NCBI GenBank assembly: GCA_015657535.1 | Contig: JADHZB010000579.1 | Coordinates: forward strand, 62,001 to 126,000 | Origin: Nephromyces sp. MM_2019 | Taxonomy: Eukaryota; Apicomplexa; Aconoidasida; Nephromycida | Reading direction: 5' to 3' | DNA: 64,000 nucleotides | Shown here: positions 1 through 12,319 of the stretch, piece after piece | Numbering within the stretch: the first letter of the stretch is position 1 | How the letters are laid out: the number at the start of each line of letters is the position of its first letter | The notes under the pieces: generated by a model | Databases searched by the model: none | What the model saw: only the letters and a program-made list of their open reading frames with translations | What the model was told of the DNA's origin: nothing | Program-made: the position numbers and the translations under genes

Positions 1-1539
1 TTTAGCCGAAATTGATAGCCCTACAACAAGTTCAGCAAACACGCTAGAAAAACACTTCTTAAGGAATAATCCAGATAACATTATCCCTGATACCAACAAG
101 CCTCCAGCTTCTAAAGAGATATTATCTTTCTTAACAAATAAAACATTACATAATGTGATTCCAGTCACAGATAACTTGAAAATGACTCGCTCCCACAATT
201 CAATCTTTGAGCAATCATGTTTTGCAAGTGACAGTTTATCTCAAACACTTGAATTAGAATTTGACAATTCATACATAGCATTGGTTAATCATCAGATCCA
301 AAATACTTTTGACAACCCTCAGCCAGAAGCTGAAACGCCAGCTGCAACTCCAATTCAACACACTAATCACAACCTTTCTAAATCTTTCCAATCTGAGCTT
401 GACTTACTACCATATGACTTTATTTTGGACGACACTAGACCAAATCATGCTACATCACCTAATTTAATGATTGAAACTTCGAGAGCTAACTTAATCAAAG
501 CCTCAGAACTAGATAATTTTAGAACACCTCAATTACAGCCCGACATGTCACAGAAAGCTCAATGTGAAACTACAAAATACGATCATCTTGAAACCTCTCT
601 TGTGGAAGCTAACGCTTTCGACATTACTAACAATGAGCAAAAAGGCAGCTTGAACTTTTCAGGTTGTATCAATGATGCCAAAAAGAACAAAATCTACTCA
701 CATCCTGCTAATTTTCATTCACACACTTGCGATAGAGTAACACCCTTAACTAACATGCTTGAGTCTAATGCTATTGACTCCTCAAAAGAATCAATTGAAT
801 CTATATTGAAAAATCTCATTTCTGCTAGACCGCTTTCGACAAATTTAGGCCTCCAGGTAATCTGAAATTTCATTTTATAATATTTTTTAGACTATCCCAT
901 TACTTTCAGGTAACAAACACTGAAAGTCACACTGAAGTAAAAAAGAAACAGCCCTTAAAGAGTCGTAAGAGATCTGCTGAATCTTCTCAGAGACGATTTG
1001 AGCAATTTCAAAAGATTAAAAAAAGGAAGGAAAAAACTGAACAGAAATTATCAGAAAAAATCAACACAAAAGTAGGCCACAAACCAAAAAAAAAACTCTA
1101 TTGCCATTCTTTTCTCAAGACTGGCATTTGTAAAAATGGTGAACAGTGCACCTTCTCTCATGACTGCATACCACAGACAAAGTTCACACTTTGTAAATTT
1201 TTCAAAAAGGGAACGTGTAACAAAGGGGCCCAGTGCAAGTTCTCACATGATTTCTCGACATTTCATTGTCGTAATTTAATTGTTTTGGGGAAATGTGAAG
1301 CCAGTTCATGCCCATACAAACATCAATTCCAAGCTGGATTGTTATCAGTCGAAGAAAAGTGGAACTTTGTTGAGAATAATATTAATTATTTAGCTAAACT
1401 ATCATCTGAATACCACAACTCCAATCATAACTTGAAGAGAGATCCATTCCAACAAAACCAGCTACCATGGTATCTCTTATATTATCAGCAATCGGCTAAA
1501 TCGGAGGCGAAATCACCTATGTCTTTATCAACAACATGA
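1..1539 (+). CDS. CCCH-type zinc-finger protein (5' end outside window)
   Basis: Reading frame 2 is open from the first bases of the window, so the gene starts upstream. Two exons are visible: 2-856 and 910-1539 (stop TGA). The 53-nt intron begins GTAATC and ends TTTCAG; the nearer AG at 890 would give an early stop. The first ~285 visible residues are Asn/Ser/Thr-rich with no recognised domain. After a basic Lys/Arg-rich stretch come three zinc fingers in tandem: C-x8-C-x5-C-x3-H, C-x7-C-x5-C-x3-H and C-x8-C-x4-C-x3-H, with typical cores such as NGEQCTFSHD and KGAQCKFSHD. Tandem CCCH fingers usually bind RNA (CPSF30/Yth1 and ZC3H3-like proteins). An RNA-binding role is inferred; the exact orthologue is not clear. 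It converges on the membrane-protein gene at 2175. Confidence 0.85.
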
Positions 1540-2174
1540 AATCTATAAATCTTAAAATAAATTTTGCTCATAGTTAAACAAGACTTTTTTACACCATCAA
1601 CCAAGTTAACATATATGTTTTCTAAACTTTTATCAAATATATATAAATAGATCCAAATCTTATTAATATACCTATAAAATTATTCAATTAATTTTTTAGT
1701 TTTAACTTTAATTTAGAAAATTTGTGAGAGCTTATTTATACTAAACAATTGGAATATCTAAACTCTAAGTTCTATTTAACTAGTGAAAAATTTATAATAA
1801 ACAATTATCATATAGTGATTAATTTTGCTAGATAAAAAAATTATAATATGAAGTATAAAGCAAGTCAACTGTTGTTTTTAATCAGCTAAATCAATAGATA
1901 ATAGGATGAAAAGAAAATAAATTGGTCCTAATTTAGATTTATTATAATTTCATGCTTTAAACATTATCCAAGAGCGTACTTCCCGGATGTGTGATTCGAT
2001 TTTCTTGGGAAGCTGTGGTAAATGTTTTAAATTATAATACAAAAAATTTCAGAAAAAAGATTCGCGATTAAATTTTCTCACCGAATAATGAAAAACAACA
2101 AGAAGGATCCCTATTAGAAATGTTATGCCGAACTAATATGAATTATATAATAATTGAACTCAATTAAAATAATA
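1540..2174. other. Convergent intergenic stretch with a GC-richer hairpin
   Basis: This lies between two convergent genes and has no open frame. Most of it is AT-rich, but about 1965-2110 is visibly richer in G+C and contains CTTCCC and GGGAAG about 22 nt apart, able to form a stem. No tRNA A/B boxes or snoRNA C/D boxes were recognised. It could be a structured 3' UTR or a small RNA. Confidence 0.3.
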
Positions 2175-3433
2175 TTAAACTTTTTGACTAACCAGAAAGG
2201 GGAGTAAGAAAATCATAACTGCCGGAACCAATAATAAAATCCATGGTGTGACAAAAAGTAGTATAAGTGGTGAAAAAAAACATATCGGAATGCACAATGA
2301 GATTGAAAAAGGTGTGACAATCAAACTAAATGCCAATACAGTTCCTATAGATGGTTTAAAAAACTTGAATTTTGGCTGAAGGACATAGCAATCAAATAAT
2401 ATATTGTTGAGTTTTCAAATCTCTAATTGTAGGTATTTTATTACCTCAATTCTCTTCCAAAATACTGGTAGAAATGCGATAATTAAACAAATTGCAATAC
2501 TAATGATCTATGGAGCATAATTCAATTGATAGGATTTTGAATAAATTACAAATAGATGATCTGATTAAGTCTTACCGGCAGCATTGCTAAGAAGAATATT
2601 GTACCATATGCTATGAGCGGAACCGTTAAGAAAGATATACAAGGAAAAGCAGTTAGCAAGATAGGCCAACTATTTCGGGCGCTCTCAAATATGTAATTTA
2701 TGTAAAGCTTTATTGCACTGATATTTGTAGAATATATCGAATTCTGTAATAGAAGTGGAGGATAAACTTGATTTGAAAGAGATGATTAATTCAAAATAAT
2801 CTATTATTCGCTTCATATAAATTTCAAAGTTTATGTGCATGTTTTGTTGTGTTAAAAGTGATAGAATCCTTAAAAAATATCACATACCATTTCTTTTGGA
2901 AAATTGGTCGATAATGATAGTTTGTGGGTGCTTTTAGAGAGCATGCTATTTGTGTTAGAGAGCATGCTATTTGTGAGTTCTTGCTTGATCATATTCTTAA
3001 TGCTCGATTCATTATTTTGCTTTGATTTGGTAAATTCTTCGGACTTAGAGTAGGTATTCTCTTCAAACTTAGAGTCGGTGCTCTCTTCAGACTTAGAGTC
3101 GGTGCTCTCTTCAGACTTAGAGTCGGTAATTTCTTCAGACTTGAAGTCGGTACTCTCTTCAGACTTAAAATCGATACTTCCTTCAGATTTAAAATCAGTA
3201 CTCTGTTCAGAATTAGAATCGTTGCTCTCAAAGTTATTTTCAAAGCAATTTTGGAAATTGGATATCTTCAAATTAGCTTCAGAGTTGAATTCTGGATGAG
3301 GGTGATCTAAGTAATTGGAAAAAGTATTAGTAGAGTTCTCTGTGCTCCTTTTATCAGTAGTGTAGTTATATTCATATTCCTTATTTATTGGTATGCTTTC
3401 TGATACCAAAGTTTCTGTTGTTGCATTTTTCAT
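2175..3433 (-). CDS. Multi-pass membrane protein with acidic serine repeat N-terminus
   Basis: Four exons were rebuilt on the minus strand: 3433-2888, 2743-2576, 2507-2445 and 2375-2175, all joined in phase 0 (325 aa). The introns are GT-AG; the first starts GTATGTG. Residues 1-182 are hydrophilic and Ser/Glu/Asn-rich, with about eight imperfect copies of an octapeptide of the SEESTDSK kind. The C-terminal half (about 195-325) is strongly hydrophobic with at least three membrane segments, for example around FLTVPLIAYGTIFFLAML and SPLILLFVTPWILLLVPAV. There is no N-terminal signal peptide. I do not recognise the family. A repeat-rich cytosolic tail attached to a membrane hairpin region is the visible architecture. 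Confidence 0.7.
3040..3225 (-). repeat. 24-bp coding tandem repeat (about 8 imperfect units)
   Basis: The unit resembles TTCAGACTTAGAGTCGGTGC plus CTCT on the + strand and codes on the minus strand for variants of SEESTDSK. Copies drift at third positions and at a few residues (S/F, S/N, D). Just downstream, a 21-bp duplication encodes two NSMLS motifs (about 2937-2975). Confidence 0.8.
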
Positions 3434-6400
3434 TTTATTTTGATGTTTTCGATACAGCTTCTCCTATATATAATATTGTGTTTTCATGATAAAAAATATA
3501 TTTCGGTGATTGAAAAATCCAAATTAAGGTTATAGATTGGAATGTTCTAAATTTCAGAGTAATATAATATATACTGATATGGGAATAATCAAGAATACTG
3601 GTTATTATTATATATTTCCTTATAAAATTTAGAATTTGGTATAAGCATGATGCTTATTTAAGGTATTGAATTTGGTGCTAAATATATAGCCACTCAAGTA
3701 AAATAAAATATGAACTGAAAGGGTCGGGGGATATGCAAAAGATTTATTTTCAATTGCACAGGAAATTGCTCATGTGACTTTTGAAATAGAGGAAAAAGTT
3801 CATGCAAAATCCTAGCAAAGTTAAGCATACATGTATGCTTCATAAAACTTTACTTAAATAAGTGATGCAGGATATACAAGCATTATTTATAACTAGTGTT
3901 TGCATTTAATTAGAGCATTCCTAGGATTTCCCTAAGGATGTTTTCAAACTGATTGTTTTGTTTTGCTATCTTTGATTTACACACAAGTTCCAAAAATAGA
4001 ACTGAAAGTGTTTTTTGGTGTGAATACAATTTGCTAAAAAATGTTATATTGTATTAATTGCTTAAACTAATCAATCACTCTATAATACTACTGCTCGTAT
4101 AAATTAAGCAATTTAAAATGGTTTCAAATAACAATAGGAAATGCTATTAAAGACAAATGTTTAAATGTTGAGGTGCTTAAATACAAGAAATTTCGCAAGC
4201 ATCGTATCTGAATTATTTTTTTTGACTCTTCTTAAATTAAGATTTACTTTACCAGCGAATTGACTAAGAATAATTCTCTATCTAAGCTGTTAAAACCTGG
4301 AATTGTTTAAGTGCAACTTTAAATTTCTTGTACTTAATTTTTTAACCATTATAATTTAAGTCTTTCTACTTTACTTGAAGCTTTTTCTTAAATCCTTTGA
4401 GACCAAAATTTTATAGATTATCGAGTCTAAATCTAAATTTAGTTTAATCCTAATCTATTAAATTAAACTTTATCATCAAATTAGTATGAAATCTGTTTTG
4501 GATAATCTTTTACCTTCAATAACTTTAAAATTCTTGGTAATATCGATTTGAAACAATCTTGTTTAAGCAGAATGTTCTTGAAAAAATTTCTACTTTTAGC
4601 ACGCATGGGATTTTTATTTTAATTTAGGGGAAATCGATAATAAAAAAGATTCTTTCTGAGAAATAGAAAGCCAAATTTGAGTCAGAAAATGTTGGTAAAT
4701 CAAATATTATAAGGACCTTATTTAGCAAACTAGAATTTATAAGCGAGTTCTATTTGTAAAACTAGTAATAATTATCTAATCGAATAGTTTAACCTGAAAT
4801 TTTAAGTTACTTGGCAATTTACACTTGCACCAACTCAAGCTTGGATAAAGATTTTTCAGTAAAGCATATAGAAACAAGAAGCAAAATGTACCAACTTCTA
4901 ATATTAAGTATTGAAAAAATATTGTTTACCTTGGACTATTTTGTAATAAAATAGTGAAAATTTCTTATTTTTTGCAATATGTAAGTCGATCCTTAGTAAT
5001 TATATAAGGTGATGCTTCAGTTCAGATGGTGTTATTTCCTTATTTGGATATTATATTACTTTTTGTTTTTCTAATTTGACGTTTCGGAATCGGTAGTTAT
5101 AAAATTTGTGCTAGCCGCCTCAGATCTTTATAAAAGTCAAAAATTCCTTTAGTAGATTTAAATGTTGTTACAAACGATCATATGAAATACATTAACTGTT
5201 TTCATAAAATTGTCATGACTATATTATTTTATTGCACTAGTGAAATGGCATATGAAGATCAATTGTAGGCTATTTAAATTAAGACTTAATAATAATAGGA
5301 AAAAGATTATGATACCTGGCTCTTAAATTTTGAATAATAAATTTTTGATCTAATTATTCACCGAGATTTTTTGATATACAAAGATTATAAAATATGATTA
5401 TTATAATAGGTAACTACTTTCAACTATTTTTAGGCAAAATAGGAGCGTAGATTCACTATTTGCAGGTGTTTTAGCAGATGGGTTTATTTAATTTGATTTA
5501 TTCCTTTACATTTAAGTTTTATACATTTATAACTATTTCTAACCTAGAGTTGAATTAATCCTGTTTATACAAATCTATAAAAATGAGTTATCATCTTCAT
5601 TTAAATAGCATTCATATGCATTATTTAAGGCTTTAAATAAAACAACTTAAAGTTACCATCAGGAACTTAATTAAATTTTTAATTCGAGAATCAAGCTATT
5701 ATTTAGGCAAACAGAAAATTTTTGATCAATTAAATTGTAGATGTTAACCAATAGTGCAATTAGAAAGTTAACTTGTGAAATTACCTATTGAAATATTAAC
5801 TACTCTAGGAAAACATTTAATCAGAGTCGGTATTGAGGCTGTGCATCCTTTACGCTCCTATAATTGTCCATGATTTAATAATATTCCTTCCTTCAGAGTA
5901 TAGTTTACTTGTATTTGGAGTCACAAATGTTTGCTTAAACGATTTTTAATTTAAATAATCTAAAGATCTTCGAGCTTTTAAAAATTGTATTTAAGATAAA
6001 TTGAACAGACAATAATGCATATGTAAATAAAAAATGCCTCAATTAAGAGCTGCTTTTGCAGCCATCGATGAAGCTAGCTTGTTTAAAGCATTAAACACAA
6101 CACATCATGATATTTTACTCTCAAGTTCATTTATTCAGTTAACTAAACACAAGCTAATTAACAGGCTCGTTCGCTTAACGCAATTTATACATTGTCACAA
6201 ATTCAACTAGCTATGCGTAAGTTTGTCGACTCAACTCACACCAACAGAGACCCTTCAATTGCCTTATATACAAAAAGCTAACTCCCTCATTTTGATAGTA
6301 AAAATTAAATTGGACGTCTCAATCAAATTAAACTGCTAACCTGGGTTTAGTGAAGCCAGACTCGACAACTAACCATGACGCAGATACTTAACCAAGTCGA

Positions 6401-6677
6401 GTCAACATACCCCAAACTATGCTTTAATGGCTCAATCTAGCACTCCTGTTACAATGATTCGGCTCAAGTAATGATGCTAGTAGCTAGTAGCTTAATGAGA
6501 TTGCGTTGAAATATTTAGCCTAAGCATGTTCAATTAAATTACTTAATTGGCTCTAGAAACTAACTTGACTTAGCTCAATTACTTCATAATCATGTTAGAG
6601 TATAAGACACTCTTCAGTAAGAATAATCAAAGATACTTTCTCTCTACATATACAGTATAACTCCCAGAACAATTAAA
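3434..6677. other. Long intergenic region upstream of UTP7
   Basis: I found no supportable gene in these 3.2 kb on either strand. The first 2.5 kb is very AT-rich. From about 6040 to 6560 the base composition shifts to clearly higher G+C without an open frame. This part contains GTCGACTC (6225-6232) and an inverted pair, GACTCGAC (6359-6366) and GTCGAGTC (6396-6403). It may be promoter, 5' UTR or a non-coding transcript. Confidence 0.5.
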
Positions 6678-8720
6678 ATGACTATAGAAGTACTTGCTGC
6701 TTCAACTCCTTCCGTTGAAGGTTTACAAAATAGTACATCTACCCAAACCCAGACCATCAATCAACCAACCCATCATAACAAAAAGCATGACTCGCATGTA
6801 GAGAAACCTTATCATAATATTGAGCCCTCAAGAAATAAGAGGCTCAATATTCATATTAAAAACCTACAGAAACAAAATTGGAAAGCTGCTCAAGCTATTA
6901 TTGACAACCAGATTCTTCAACCATCAACCGAGGGCTTAGTCCAAGCTGAAGGATTAGAAAGAACCTATAAATTTTCTCAAAAAGATATCCTTTCTAATAC
7001 TGAGTCAGGACTTTTAAAGAAAGTTTTCAACCTCAATTTATCTTATGGCCCCTATCACGTGGAATCCAGCAGAAATGGAAGCCATCTCTTATTGTCCGGT
7101 AGAAGTGGTCAAATTAGCCTGCTTAATACAAATTCATTTTCATGCCTAACCGAATTCAATGTTAAGGAGACTGTTAGGGATATAAAGATTCTACAGGACC
7201 ACTCCATGTTTGCAGCTGCTCAAAAAAAATACTTATACATATACGATCAACAGGGTATTGAGATACATTGCATGAGAGATAATTTGATGTCATATTGTTT
7301 GGAATATTTACCATATCATTTCATACTAACATCTATTGGAGAATTCGGTGAATTGAGATATGATGACATTTCAACTGGACAAGTTGTGGCAAAACATAAA
7401 ACTAGTAAAGGTCCGTGCCGAGTTATGAGGCAGAATTTTCAAAATGCAAACATATTTTTAGGTCATACAAAGGGAACTGTTACCACATGGATACCTAACC
7501 TCTCTAAAGTAAGCAATTACAAAATTAGTATATTCATTTGTTTTGAGACACCTCAAACTCGAAAATCATATAACAATATATTGCACAACTCTACACAGCC
7601 TGCCATTGAATTATTATGCCATAAGGGGCCTATCACTTCACTTGACGTGTATCAAAACTACCTAGCAACTTCAGGTACCAACTAATCTTATTCACCAGAA
7701 AAAAATTCTGGTCATAATCTTAACCTGATTTGATTCAGGCCTCGATGGATTCTGGAAGATTTGGGACTTAAGGATGAACAAAGTTTTGCATTGCTTCAAT
7801 TATTATGGCACCCCACCCAACACCATTCGCATAAGCCAAACTGGAATTGTTGCTCTCGGTTTTGGCTCCCATGTACAATTTTGGAAGGATAGTTATATTG
7901 AAAAGCAAAAAATGCCATACTTGACCCAAGAATATCCTGGATCGGTAGAGCATAATACTTATTTCTATCACAATATATTCTATACCTTATATCAAATACA
8001 ATTTCTTTTTTAGGTTATATCTAGTTTATGTTTCAGGCCCTTTGAGGATAATTGTTTTATTGGTAAGTCTGATGGAATTTCATCTATTTTAGTTCCTGGA
8101 AGTGGAATTGCTAATTATGATATACTGGAGGAGAATCCTTTTGAAACTAAAAAGGTAAGCCACCATACACATGACTACACAGATCTATTATTAACTATCA
8201 AAAGCGTACTAATCATTACTTTATGTCCTATTCGCCCTCAGCAAAGGAAGGAAAAACAAATCAAAAGATTACTTGAAAAATTACAACCTGAAATGATCTC
8301 AGTGACTAACAAGATTGCTATAATTGATACTTCTAGCCATTCACTCCAGGAAACAGAACAAGGTAGCTTTCTATTAATTTCACAATCAACTTCGAATTAA
8401 AACTTGTGTTTACCTGAACTCTTGAGAAAATTATTTTACTCACATTTCTTTTTACAGTGGTAACCGACAACAACTCTATGAAGTTGACTAGGAAAAAGAA
8501 AAAAATGAGAGGCCGTGGTGACACAACTTCTCGTAACCGAGTACGAATTTTGCCTGAGCTATAATATATTCCTTTATTTCGTTCGTTTTTTTACATTTAG
8601 GCATCTACGATCCTAAGAGCTACCAATTTGAGAAAAATAAAATCGCAACGCATTAAGACCATCAAGAACACAAAACGGGCAGAAAGTTTAGAAAAGAATT
8701 TCAATGCACTAAATAGGTAA
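6678..8720 (+). CDS. UTP7: U3 snoRNP-associated WD40 protein UTP7/WDR46
   Basis: UTP7 is a nucleolar WD40 protein of the small-subunit processome, needed for 18S rRNA maturation. Seven exons were rebuilt: 6678-7508, 7599-7674, 7739-7944, 8014-8154, 8242-8362, 8458-8540 and 8601-8720 (525 aa). All phases agree. Family hallmarks are NLSYGPYHVESSRNGSHLLL, the VRDIKIL segment, QKKYLYIYDQQGIEIHC, LEYLPYHF, GPCRVMRQN, LGHTKGTVTTW, and the C-terminal BING4CT-type block RPFEDNCFIGKSDGISSILV followed by PGSG. A Lys/Arg-rich C-terminus is as expected for a nucleolar protein. The first ~65 residues are Thr/Gln/His-rich and not conserved. The start is the first ATG of the open frame, preceded by AAAATG context. 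Neighbouring genes are unrelated in function. Confidence 0.95.
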
Positions 8721-10589
8721 ATAAACATCTATCAAACCTAGATTTTTAAAATTTGGCATTGTTAAAACTGTTGATTTCTCCTCCCAAAATATTAGATTTA
8801 AGAAGGCATCAGAGGAAAAGTAGATTTAAGATACCCGGAATAAATTCTCTAACGACTTCCATCTAAAATTCCTAAAACTTGAAACCAAATTTTTTCAGAT
8901 TTTATATTTTTTGTACAAAATTTATTGAGTTTCACCTTTATTCTTTAATCCAATTTTTGATAAAAATTGCTTATATTTTTAATTACCCTTTTTTAACCCT
9001 ATAAATTTTTCTCTATATAAAAACTCTATAACAGATCAACTATAAAAAGCATAAATAAATGTTTTGATAAAAATTTTACTTACATATTTACATGAAATAA
9101 GCATGAAACATCTAAATAAACTAGATAGATGACTTACTTTAACTTTACTTCATAAATCTATTAGTTACACAATTAATTATAACTATGTTATATGTAAAAT
9201 AGGGAATTTGATATTTATTCAAATTAATAGCAAAACTGTTTCAGATGCATTGAACAGTAAGTCATATCTTCATGAACATTTATGATTTGTTTTTCAATTT
9301 TAAGACTTTGAGTAACCAGAACGTAAAGTAAGTTTTATATGGCACACATCTTTGTAAAATATGGTGGTAAAACAGTAGTCAGTTTTCATATAATAGAGTG
9401 TACATATCCAGTTATGTGTTTTATTACATAAATATTACTTAATTATGTTCAAATAAAGTGAGTTTAATTCTTTGTTTGGATTGAATACGAATTGAAATTC
9501 AGAGTAAGATTTGATAGTACTATAATCACATGAATGTGTTTTGTAAATGTTTTGTGTTTTAAGTGGTTACTTTTAAGTTTGGTACTGATTAAAAATAAAT
9601 AAATTTGAAGTTGTAGAGACATTCTAACACTTTAACAATCAAAATCTCAAACAAATTTTACTAAAAGCACAAGATTTAAAATAATATTGCATATAGCGTT
9701 TAATATGTCATATATAGAATAGTTTTTATTAAATAAAATAATTCAAATACTTTCAAGTTATAATATCTATCTTGAATAAAATGTAATTATTTCATCTCAG
9801 GAGAAAGAGTATTAATAAGAATTATTAAATTTAATAGAAAATTACTTCTTTAAATTATATATATATATAAAATTAATATATCTTCAATAAAAACATCAGG
9901 ACTAGCACTTCAAGTGAATAATGCTTGTAACTAAATGTTAACTAAATTTCTTGAAAAGGGAAACCTCTATTGGCTCAGCTATATTATTTTAGCCATATTA
10001 CTTAAGTTATCTGAACCATTTCTTAGAGTAAAACATCATCGAATTAATTATAATACTTGAATTAATTATCAAGCTTAGCCATTCTGTAGCTTGATCTTTA
10101 TAACATTTCTTCCCCAGAGGGAACAGCTTGAATTAATCAAATTTTGAGAACTAACTTCTAATCATTGCACTCTTGAATATAAAAGAATATTAATAAACAT
10201 TATTCCAGGTTCCCACAGTTTCTTAAAATCAAATAACATGGTAACTTATTAACTTTAAAACTCTAAACTATCAAAACTTACTTATAACTATCATATACTC
10301 AAAGATAAGTGAACTTTACAGAATTCTCCCGAAATTTCTAGATTAAACTATTCACACAAATCTCGTGGTTCCAGTGATACTACTACTTGTTATTCTAATC
10401 ACCTCGACATAATAATCGCTATCACCCATGCAAATTGTAGCATCACCAGTTTATAATCTATGTCCTGAGAAATGGAATAGTATTATACCCAATAACCACA
10501 AAACATTTTTTTTTAAAATCCTATTAATTCTTAACTTTTTTGCAAATAGCACCCTTATTTCTGCTTATTCATTTTCTACCTCCTATAGT
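8721..10589. other. Intergenic region between UTP7 and GPD
   Basis: AT-rich, with no gene seen on either strand. An in-frame ATG at 10428 would extend the next gene by 54 residues (see that entry). A short TA run lies near 9860. Confidence 0.5.
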
Positions 10590-12319
10590 ATGCCACTACT
10601 CCAAACCTTGAGCAGTGGCCCATTAAAGGTATTATTAATAATGTTTCGTCAATCAAGATACTTTATGACATTTTATTTAATTTAAGGTTGCTGTAATAGG
10701 AAGCGGTAATTGGGGATCAGTTATAGGAAAGATCGTTGCTTCCAATGCCAAGACATCATATATATTCGATGAGAATGTAAGAAAAATGTTACTCTCATTT
10801 TTTGTTTTTATCTTAGAGTATTGCTTTCAATTTTGACTTCTTTTAGGTCCGTATATGGGTTTATGAAGAGCTTATAGAAGGAAAAAAACTCACAGAAATA
10901 TTCAACCAAAAGCATGAAAACGTCAAATATTTACCAGGTGTTCCTTTACCTGAAAATTTAACAGCTCACTCATCACTCAAAGACACTATTAGGGATGCTA
11001 ATCTACTAGTCTTTGTCATTCCTCATCAATTTTTGAAGGTTTAACTATATAATAATCACAGCTCATTGTTTTAGTAAGCCTATAAATTTTCTATTCTATT
11101 TAGTCAACTTGTGAAACAATAAAGGCATTTAATTTCAATTTTACCAACACAAAAGCAATCAGTCTTGTTAAAGGGCTTTATATAGACAATAACAATAACC
11201 CTAAGCTTTCATCTGAATTGATATCAGAAATTCTTGGCCTAGATTGCTCAGTATTATCTGGTGCGAATGTTGCCAAAGTAAGATTAAACCTGGAGAAAAA
11301 AAAATTTACTATCTGGAATTGTTTATATTTTTAAAGGATGTTGCTAAAGAAGAATTCTCCGAAGCTACAATTGGTTTTGATGACAAAGAGTCTGCAGATG
11401 TTTGGCAACAGCTTTTTGATAAGCCTTATTTCAAAATAACTGGTGTTCCGGATATTTCAGGAGTTGAGGTTATGTCGCTTTTTAAATTTATTCAAATATT
11501 GAGAAAAATATGACAACAAGGCAAATACACTTTATTATTTAGGTCTGTGGTGCTTTAAAAAATGTCATAGCACTTGCTGCAGGATTCTGTGATGGTATGG
11601 ATATGGGAAGTAATACTAAAGCAGCAATTATCCGACAAGGTTTTGAAGAGCTTAGGCTTTTTTCTACTTTATTCTATAATGGAACTCTGGAGGTTATTTT
11701 GAAAACAGGCTATTATATAGTGAACCTTATATTTTCCATCATTCATATGCAGGATACTTTCTTCGATAGCGCAGGGATAGCTGATACTATAACAACTTGT
11801 TTTGGTGGACGAAATTTAAGGTGCGCTGCAGAATTTGTTAAATCCAAAGGAACGAAATCATGGAGTCAGATCGAATCTGAGTTTTTAAATGGCCAAAAAC
11901 TGCAAGTATGAAGATCCTATAATTTTTAATACTAGAAGTTTCAAATACTTAGATAATACTTATTCATTGTGGGGATTCCACTCCTAAATTATATAAAACT
12001 GATCACTATCTTCTTATTTTTCTCAGGGAACTCTCACGTGTTACGATCTTTTCAAAATAATAACTTCTAAAAGTCTCGAACAACTTTTCCCTCTATTTAC
12101 CGTTACTTATAAAATTGCTTATGAGGGAATGTCATCAGATGAATTAATCAACGAATTCAAGGTACCCAGCTATATCTCATTTTACAAAGGTATTAATATA
12201 ACTATGTTCGTAAATTGATTTGACAGGTGAAGAAACTGCGCAGGATAAAATCATATGATGATTGTACTTTATGTGTTTTACCCGCTATATTTAAAGACAA
12301 AAAAAGAAAAGTAAATTAG
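10590..12319 (+). CDS. GPD1: NAD-dependent glycerol-3-phosphate dehydrogenase
   Basis: This enzyme interconverts dihydroxyacetone phosphate and glycerol 3-phosphate using NAD(H), feeding lipid synthesis and redox balance. Nine exons: 10590-10628, 10687-10776, 10847-11038, 11104-11277, 11337-11468, 11543-11692, 11753-11905, 12027-12161 and 12227-12319 (385 aa), every intron phase 0. The NAD site is [15 protein letters not shown]. Further family blocks are [43 protein letters not shown], the catalytic-lysine block [39 protein letters not shown] and GQKLQGTLT. The start at [13 protein letters not shown] resembles other apicomplexan enzymes. An in-frame upstream ATG at 10428 would add a hydrophobic leader of 54 residues, so an alternative targeted form cannot be ruled out. 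Confidence 0.95.

Noticed and set aside
2989..3299. Open frames on both strands across the octapeptide-repeat exon
   Set aside because: They are shadows of a 24-bp coding repeat, which keeps several frames open. Only the minus-strand 3433-2888 frame continues through in-phase splice sites.
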